This document shows positions 56,701 through 64,000 of a stretch of DNA of 64,000 bases, one piece after another (the first letter of the stretch is position 1; every line of letters begins with the position of its first letter). Where the stretch lies: NCBI RefSeq assembly GCF_949628265.1, contig NC_088787.1:21752501-21816500 (forward strand). Reading direction: 5' to 3'. Below the pieces are notes generated by a model. It did not search any database, was not told where the DNA came from, and saw nothing but the letters and a program-made list of their open reading frames with translations. A program made the translations under genes and the position numbers. Source of the stretch: Cloeon dipterum (Eukaryota > Arthropoda > Insecta > Ephemeroptera > Baetidae).

Positions 56701-59700
56701 CTTTTGTTGTAGCTGCAGTGGGGACTTAATTTGTGGAGTCGATTGGCCAACACTTTTCCCGTTAATGTACTCTCGCACTCTTAGTCTCGCTTTTATGGTG
56801 CACGCGTCGTTAGATAAAATCATATCTGCACCGCTACCGCCACTATTGCTATAATCGCTCGAGTATTTCCCCATTGTATAAGACACGCTGGCTCGCAACC
56901 GGTATTACGTGATACAAATTCCGTAGTACTCACGCGCGCGTCTTTCCTCGGATAAGCTTTTGATTCATACACTCACGCTCGACACACAAAGTAGAACAAA
57001 GCCGTGCCCTAAGCTCTTTCAATAATTTACGGTCCATCGAGTTGACTTCAAGGAAGTTTTTATCCAGATTAAATGCAGTTTCATGTAGCTCCAACGAGAA
57101 GATTAATTTCTTTTAATTTCCTTAATAACGACGTATTGGGAAATTAATTTAAATTGCCTTTAAAATGAGACTGCTGTCAAGTAAAATATACAAAAACGTG
57201 CAAGATGTTTTTTTTTAATTTCTCTGAGAGTATTTTAATAATATTCTATTTTTTGCTGAGCTTAAATTACGAATGTAAAATCAAATTTTGACCTACATTC
57301 CTGGCAGAAACAGACAACTTGACCAAGAACCTTGTCCAGGAAGATAAGGCTTTCATAAGTCCAAGGAACAATATTAATTTTTGGAGATCTGAACGGCCGC
57401 AATTTCTTTGAATCGAATTGCCTATGGGTCCATCACTTAAGCCCGGTGGTGTCGGTGTCTCGTGCCTGGCTGTGACGTAAGGTGAAAGCTTTCTTTCTTT
57501 CCTCGTCCATCTGACTCAGCCTGTGAGACACTGCAGCGCACTGCCCGCCGCCGGCTTTCTCTCTCTCGAGGAAGTTAACAACAATATAACCATGACCACT
57601 CGGACCGGCTGCTGCTTCGTAAATCGACGACTCCGATACTAAATATAAATCGGAGAAGCGCTGGCTAAGGAGAAAGATGGCATTGCATACGCGCGAGGGC
57701 ATGTGATTGAATAACGCGTTACGCGATGTGACTTCAACGCCCAGCTTACTCGTCCACATGCAGTCTAAAAGCTACTTCTCTGCTTTTGAATTTGGAGAAT
57801 ATACTGGATTTGGTGCTCTACTTAAACTGCAGAAGAAAGGGTAATGACTTGCAAAATATTACGCAACGAGTACGGAATACAATCTCTCTATAGTAATAAT
57901 TGGGACATCGCAATGGTAAAGTTCAGCGCTATGACAGAAAATGCCACATCTGCTGCAGAGTTAAATAAGTGCCAGGTTGCAGCCATTCACTTGATTCAAG
58001 ATTAAATAATGTCGATTTTAAACTGCGTGTTCAAATTTAATTGGTTCTAACACTTAAATTCAAGTGCTACTTCTAAATGAATTTCTGCTTTTAAAGGACG
58101 CGAGTTGTAAATTGTTGTTTAAAATTTGCCTGTGAGAAATCCGATCTTAATGGTCCCCTAAAAGTACCTGATTGACGCCATTTTTAACTTAAAATTGTAA
58201 GATTTTCCCCGCGCTATGAGACAGGCACCATGACGTATTTTAAATTTTCGAGGGAACCATTTCAAAATTGCTGCTAGCTACTACGCCTTCTTCCGGTGGT
58301 CGCTGTTCACACGGAATCTATGAAACCGTGTTTTTTGATAAAAAAATCCAAAATTGTAAAAAATAATTCATTTTACCTATAAATAACTCATAGACATTGA
58401 TCACATCGTTTAAAGTGGGGGCCTCTAACATATTATGCCAACAATTATCAAGTCTACTTGCAAAAATCAAAGGATCCTGAATAAATATATTATATTAGGC
58501 AGGTTCAATTGAAACGAACTTGCCCTTTGCACTTATGAGTGAGCACAAAGATAGCTATGACCCAAAATCTGCTACTTTAGACAACATCAAGCTGTGTTTT
58601 TTGGAGAACCCATTGTTGTCCCGTTGTAAATTATAGGCTGGAACGAAATTTTAGCTATTTATCTTGTTGTTGTGCCTGCCTTTGACCTTACAATTAGGCA
58701 GCTGTTGTGAAGAGAAACATAAAAAATTATGCAACAATTATTTCTACACTCTCCCAAAAAATGTTTGAGCCTTGAATGTACCCCTTTTCCAATCGACGAA
58801 ACGAATCTAACCATGGCAAACGAGCGCAAATTGCCCAAGAGAGAGTCTGCTTCTGAAGCCAGCAACGAACTTGAACTTGCACTCAAAATACGACTCTCGC
58901 TTTTGTCGGCGGACCATTATTATTTGGTTGCCAAATTTCTCCGGCGCCGGCGAACGCACACAAGAGGTTAACCTTGGATGCACTTTTTGTGCTTTTCTCC
59001 GACCAAAATATCATGATATGCGGTTAAAAATTAGCAGATCATTTCTCCTGTCGTGCATTACACACACTCCACTCAAGAGATGGAGTAATTTTTGCACGCC
59101 CGCCAATTGACGTACTTTTGTAATTCGATTTTTGAAGAAGTAGGCCGAGCGCGGGCATGACTTGCACTTGCGCAACACCGGCTCGTGAGTGTGAGTCAAT
59201 ATACCTCTTGTAATTGTCGTCAAACAATGGACCAGCGATTTTATTTATCGTGTCGCCCACTCACTCGCACATTTCGGTTTCGTTCACACCAGTGACGAAA
59301 GTTCATCACCGACTCCTGCGGTCACTTTGCTAACCAAACTCTAATTTTGGATCCGTCAACGTGTGTGTCCTCTCGAATGTAGGCTAATTGCAGTCCAAAA
59401 ATATTGAGCAAGTTAATTCTTGACTTGATGTTTGACAAAAAACCTGGATTTAATTACAGTATGTGATTAAGCAGGTTTTTATAATTGATAACTATTTTCA
59501 AAGCTGTTTTGAGGACTATCCAGATTATCATTTAACATTTTAAGCATTTGCGACGTTGTGGCACCTTGAAGTTACTCAATATAAGTGCTGTACAATATTT
59601 TCATGCTAATTTGTTTAAGACAGAGAAAAATATATTTTAATTACAGCAATTTTATTGATAAATCCATTTGTTTGAACAGTTATTCTGAAACGTGCTAAAA

Positions 59701-62296
59701 TAAATTTCATTAGTTAATGTTTAAGTATGAGATTTATTTCTCGATTTAATGTTTTCTATAGGTAAATGAAATATCTGTCTAAACCCGAACTACTTAATAA
59801 TTTAGTTATTTCCTGATTTTGTCCTGCATTTTTGATTATTTTGTCATTCTTAAGATAATATCGCCGCAGAAATAATTGAGCTGAAGAAATTTCAAAAGCG
59901 TGCATTTTATATGACTCACTGAATCGTGGTATTTTTCTGGAACAGCGCACGCAATCGCGTGGATTGTTTTGTTATTGACCTTAACAGGTGTGCGTGTGCG
60001 TTCGGCTGTCCGAAGCGAAAAGGAAAAAGTGCGCGGTTTTGATAGAAAGTGATCGTGTGGCACTTTTCCAAAGTTTAGCTCCGTGAGTTCATATTATTAA
60101 ACATAACAGAGTGCGTCTTTTACTTATCTGAAAAGGAAGAGCAGGTTTGCATAATTATATTTTTATTGCAACTGAGACCAAATTATGTTGACTAAACTTG
60201 TCCGCCAAGGCTGAAATTCCTGCCTGAAAAATTAGCATGCGCCGACACGCACCGAGTTCACTTTTGCAACCGCATCCAAAGTTTCCATTCTTTTTTTATT
60301 ACAATTTGCTCTTTGTGTAGCACACCGGTTTTGCTCGCTTGGGCAATTCTCCCGCGTTTCATTTGTCACCATGTGCGGCTAGACTCCTATACAGCCTTGG
60401 TGCAGGCAAGAATTTTAGTTTTTAAAAGGCGATGTGGAACACTAGACAAGATCAATGATTTTTTTCGTATAAAAAAGGTTGAAAGATTATCCAATCAAAA
60501 CCATTTTTTGCGAAATTTGGCCTTGACTTTTGAGGTACATCACACATTTATGCAGTTTTTTTTGTTGATCTTACAAGGTTGCTGACGTCAAGCCAGGCCG
60601 TTAATTTACTAAGTCCACATTTTCACTTTTACACCGCAATCTTGGAATCCCGACTAGTAAGTTTCTACCGATTTGTCAGAAATGATTGGAATGCAGTGAA
60701 ACGACATTAAAATTGACTAGTTGACTAAATGTGATGTTTATAAACGGCTTAATCAGCTTGATCCTCTCATAAATACAATTTCACTGCAGGTTTTCAGAGA
60801 TGCAAATTAGGAATTTTCTTTTCTCCTAGGGTATTCCTGACATTCGAGGAGTGTTTTCTGGGATTTCCTAGAATTTTTTCCTGACGCAGGTTTTAATTTT
60901 TTACGCATTTCTTGTTGTTGCGATTGTTTCAGTAATTTTCAGTAAGCCCAGTCTTTGTGGGTTTTTTATAACTTAAATAATTAGTCAAATTAAATTTTAT
61001 TTCCTGCATAAAATCATTTTCCAGTGCTGAATTAAATATTTTCTCAAGAGCATATCACCTATAAAATCAACTTTCAAATGGGAACCAACTCGTGCAAAAG
61101 CTGTTCTCACAAATTTGGTTACTAAAAATTTAAGGAGGCTAAATTGATTGAGATTATTTAAACGTCTTAATATTTTGATAATTCTTTTAAGAGTACAACG
61201 ATTCATAGAAACTCATTTCTCGATTTTGGGCAATAGGCGAATGGATCCGGTTTGTGCCGTGCGACAATTCGCGCGTCTTTAACGGTGCGATTTCACGCCC
61301 AACATCAAAAGCAGGCTCTTTCTTTCTATCTCTCTCTCTCTCGCGGATAAATATAAACTTTTTCCAGCAGAAAGCTGCGTCGGCCGTGTGCAAATTGGCT
61401 GAATTTCCACGCGCGACACCCTGTCAACAGATCCAGATCGGTCGCTTTTACTGATTTTGAAGCGGCGGCGAGATTTTATTTTCTGTGCGACGAGAGAGGA
61501 ATGCCGTCGGTGCTGCGCTGGAAAGTGAGAGTATATACTCGCGGCGCGGCGCGTTTATTTGCAATTCTCGTTATTGCCACAATCGTGTTGCACCTGACTC
61601 CACGTTAAAAGCGGCAGCAGCCGGGCGTTATGTAAGAAAATGCACCGGAATACATTGGAGACTGAAAGTGGCACGCTGCTCTGGACAAAGGATGTTTTCT
61701 GTTCCATTAGCTGAGTGAGCTAGCGAGCTAGCGAACAAATAATATAATTTTTGTTAGGCCAGGCCGAGTAGAAATTTTTGTGGTAGACAACTTTCTGCAA
61801 ATAGAGAAGATGCTCGCAGCAGAAAAATCTATCATGCAGTTTTTATTTAATTTAAGGAATTAAAAATAGATTTTTATTTTTTTAGGTTTCATCCAGGCTG
61901 ATGATGAATTGAAAATTTTCTTTTTTTTTTTAAATTTTATCTACTATTTTTGCAAAAATGAATACAGTGTACTAAGCCTATTTTCTCTAAAGTTTACTCC
62001 GTTTTCTATTTTGATTGTGAGAAATTCCCTTTTAATGAAAAAACTAGACAAATCCTTTATTTCTCTGCTAGCCTATTTTAATTAGTAGCCGAACTTCTTT
62101 TATTTACACCAAATTTTGTTATTTTTTTTCAAATTGAAATGCAAATAATTTTTTCTTGAAATAAAAAAATCTAAAAATTGTACTCACGAAGGGTCTTGAT
62201 AATTTTGAGTGGCTTCTGTTCAGATGCAGCGGGCATGGCGTAAGTCACCGAGGCCAGGGCCATCAGGACGAGCAAACATGAGGAACGGGGACGCAT
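53738..62296 (-). CDS. Takeout / JHBP-like secreted protein, gene H
   Basis: Six exons in transcript order: 62188-62296, 55951-56043, 55091-55238, 54866-54999, 54655-54807, 53738-53943; 280 aa, the longest of the five copies. The signal peptide is residues 1-20 (MRPRSSCLLVLMALASVTYA). The CX9C pair is at 43/53 (CTVDDPDVNNC), then YLQRGIPELNMDPLDPLRMD, the beta-rich MRLPRISAMGHYEVSGQVLLFP, and GKSRFRIKDVVNGN. Exons 2-4 have the family lengths (93, 148, 134). The terminal exon is 206 nt instead of 152 and adds an acidic, Ser-rich tail (KMDDRSSDSTDDESSAN). Intron 1 is 6.1 kb, by far the longest in the cluster. It is separated from its four relatives by the transporter genes. Likely a secreted hydrophobic-ligand carrier; ligand unknown. 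Confidence 0.92.
56044..62187. other. First intron of gene H
   Basis: 6.1 kb, mostly AT-rich. I found no nested gene: the longest frames (such as 57433-57759 and 58729-58971) carry no domain signature. It may hold regulatory elements for gene H. Confidence 0.45.
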
Positions 62297-62423
62297 CTTG
62301 GGGCTGCTGCTGGAGCGAACGGAGGCGGCGGAGGGCCGATCGAGTGCACGAGCTGGCTCAGCGGCGAGTGAAAGTGAACGAACGCACACCAACGAGTTAA
62401 CACACTTTTTTCAACCCGCGTGT

Positions 62424-62431
62424 CTTATAAC
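62424..62431 (-). promoter_or_regulatory. TATA box of gene H
   Basis: GTTATAAG on the minus strand, about 130 nt upstream of the start codon. It predicts a 5' UTR of roughly 100 nt. Confidence 0.55.
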
Positions 62432-64000
62432 CATCGGCGGCGGCGGGTACTGCGGTGGGAGATGCCCGCCTTCGTTCCTATTCCAAAGCATTTTTTACCT
62501 TAAATTTAATTCAGCGCCCAATTTTTCACGTCAGGCGGGGGAGATATGCTACATAAATACGTGACATGAATTGTGACGATGCACTTCATTCATGATGCAA
62601 AAAAATTATCTTGGAGCGTAGAGAAATGATGCAGCATCACACTTTCCTCGAAATGTTGACCAATACCTCCGTTGGGGAATACCTTCATTGCCCTCCATTT
62701 CATTATCTCGATGAATATATAGGGCACTCGAAGGTAATCCCATGTAACAGTATATAACGATGGGAGTGAACGAGTCAGATTTATTAACTTTCCATCGATT
62801 AGCTGCAGTTCTTATTTTAATCTCATCCAATCACGAAAAAACACGATTTTATTTATTTTTTACCGTTAACCACAATCCAAAGCACATGCGTCATGAATGC
62901 CCATGAAAACCATCGAATCGTTCAAGTGACAGGGTTATAAAGAGTGCTGTGAAATCGTCTAAAATCTAAAAGGACCATAATTTCACGGATCATTGCTAAC
63001 TTTGGTTTGCGTTGGGAAACTTTTCTCAATGTTTAATTCTTAATGGAATTTTTGTCTTCTGTCCAACATTTTTCCCCCATCATATCGAAGTACGTTTTAT
63101 GCTGAGTAGAGATGCGTTGTGAGACATAATAGATAATTAAAAAATTAATGGTTTCGAACAAAAATTAAAATTGATATTATTTTACACTGGTTACAGGACT
63201 GCATCATCTGTAATATCTCCTAACCTGTTTTTGTGGGAAACAGAGGTGAAACCCGTCTAATACGGAGATATGGTGGCAAGCGCATCAATTGCTGTCGCGC
63301 TGGACGTTGCACCGATTTTCTCGAAAACAAAAAAATAAAATGTCATGCATCATAAATTTTTCTTAAAACATTAAACAGTGAGTTAATAGGGTTCATTTTG
63401 AAGAGGAAATATTTTTTGATGTGTCTCTTTCACAAATCTTTAATTTTATACTTTGAGTTAATATTTGAAACATAAAAATTAAACATATATAGCTTTGGAT
63501 TGAATTGAAACGTTGTAGAGGACATTTTTGCAAGTTTTTTGGTCCAAACCGCATCTTTGTAGCTATCTTGAAACTTATATTATTACCGATATAATCTAAT
63601 CATTTGTCAAGTGCCAAAAGTGAAAACTTCAACTCAGGAAATACTCCACATTTTGGTCTGAAATTTGGCAATGGAAACCTCTCATCCAACCCTACAACGG
63701 AAGTTTTTCCAACGTGCCAGTTTACCCTCGATTAAACGCTAACTTTGAAAACAATACAGAAAAATGTCCTAGTTCTTTGGTTAAAAATGTTTACATTTTT
63801 AATTTCCATTTAGGAAAAATTCCATCAAAGGAAGTACATATAGTTTTTTTTCTATATTTTCTCAGTGTTACATTTTTAAAAATATTATGTTAGTATTTAG
63901 AGCAAATTTTAGACAAATTTTATCAAGAAATTTTAGCCTCTTTAAATTGAAAATAAAAAAATTGAACATTCCCTTGGACTTAAGATTTTTTGATAGGATT
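62432..64000. other. Upstream flank of gene H to the window end
   Basis: AT-rich; I see no gene, repeat or RNA in it. Confidence 0.4.

Noticed and set aside
62297-62392. Upstream in-frame ATG extending gene H
   Set aside because: The extension would place a polar segment before a clear signal peptide that begins at the downstream ATG.

Overview
The window is animal nuclear DNA, almost certainly from an insect. Coding exons are short and carry GT-AG introns, intergenic DNA is AT-rich, and most of the recognisable genes belong to the arthropod takeout / juvenile-hormone-binding-protein-like (JHBP) family. The order cannot be fixed from the sequence alone. All gene models below were built by hand from splice signals, reading-frame continuity and comparison between paralogs inside the window.

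Layout. (1) 1-7.1 kb, minus strand: the 5' five-sixths of a canonical G-protein beta subunit gene (GNB1 / Gbeta13F type), running off the left edge, with a 238-bp (GA)n tract in its first coding intron and a GC-rich candidate promoter near 6.5-7.1 kb. (2) 7.1-13.8 kb: no gene I can support. It holds two diverged copies of a dispersed repeat and a puzzling GC-rich block at 12.0-13.35 kb. (3) 13.8-37 kb: four JHBP/takeout-like secreted-protein genes, two on minus (A, B) then two on plus (C, D). (4) 38.97-52.5 kb: three SLC18B1-like major facilitator transporter copies: an intact plus-strand gene (E), a damaged plus-strand copy (F) beside a LINE fragment and a long hairpin, and an intact minus-strand gene (G). 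(5) 53.7-62.3 kb: a fifth JHBP-like gene on minus (H).

The five JHBP-like genes share one exon plan (signal-peptide exon; 93 nt; 148 nt; about 134 nt; about 150-160 nt; terminal exon of at least 152 nt) and a CX9C cysteine pair just after the signal peptide, so they arose by local duplication. In gene D two adjacent introns have been removed exactly. The transporter copies also share exon lengths, including one junction where E and F use a GC-AG intron and G a GT-AG intron. Copy F has a single in-frame stop, has lost both GP-rich motifs and lacks its first two exons.

How the genes may work together: JHBP-family proteins are secreted carriers of small hydrophobic ligands, and SLC18B1 is known in mammals as a vesicular polyamine transporter. 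Their interleaving could reflect co-expression in one tissue or simple linked duplication; the sequence alone cannot decide. The tandem genes mostly have TATA-box promoters, while the G-beta gene appears to use a CpG-rich promoter.
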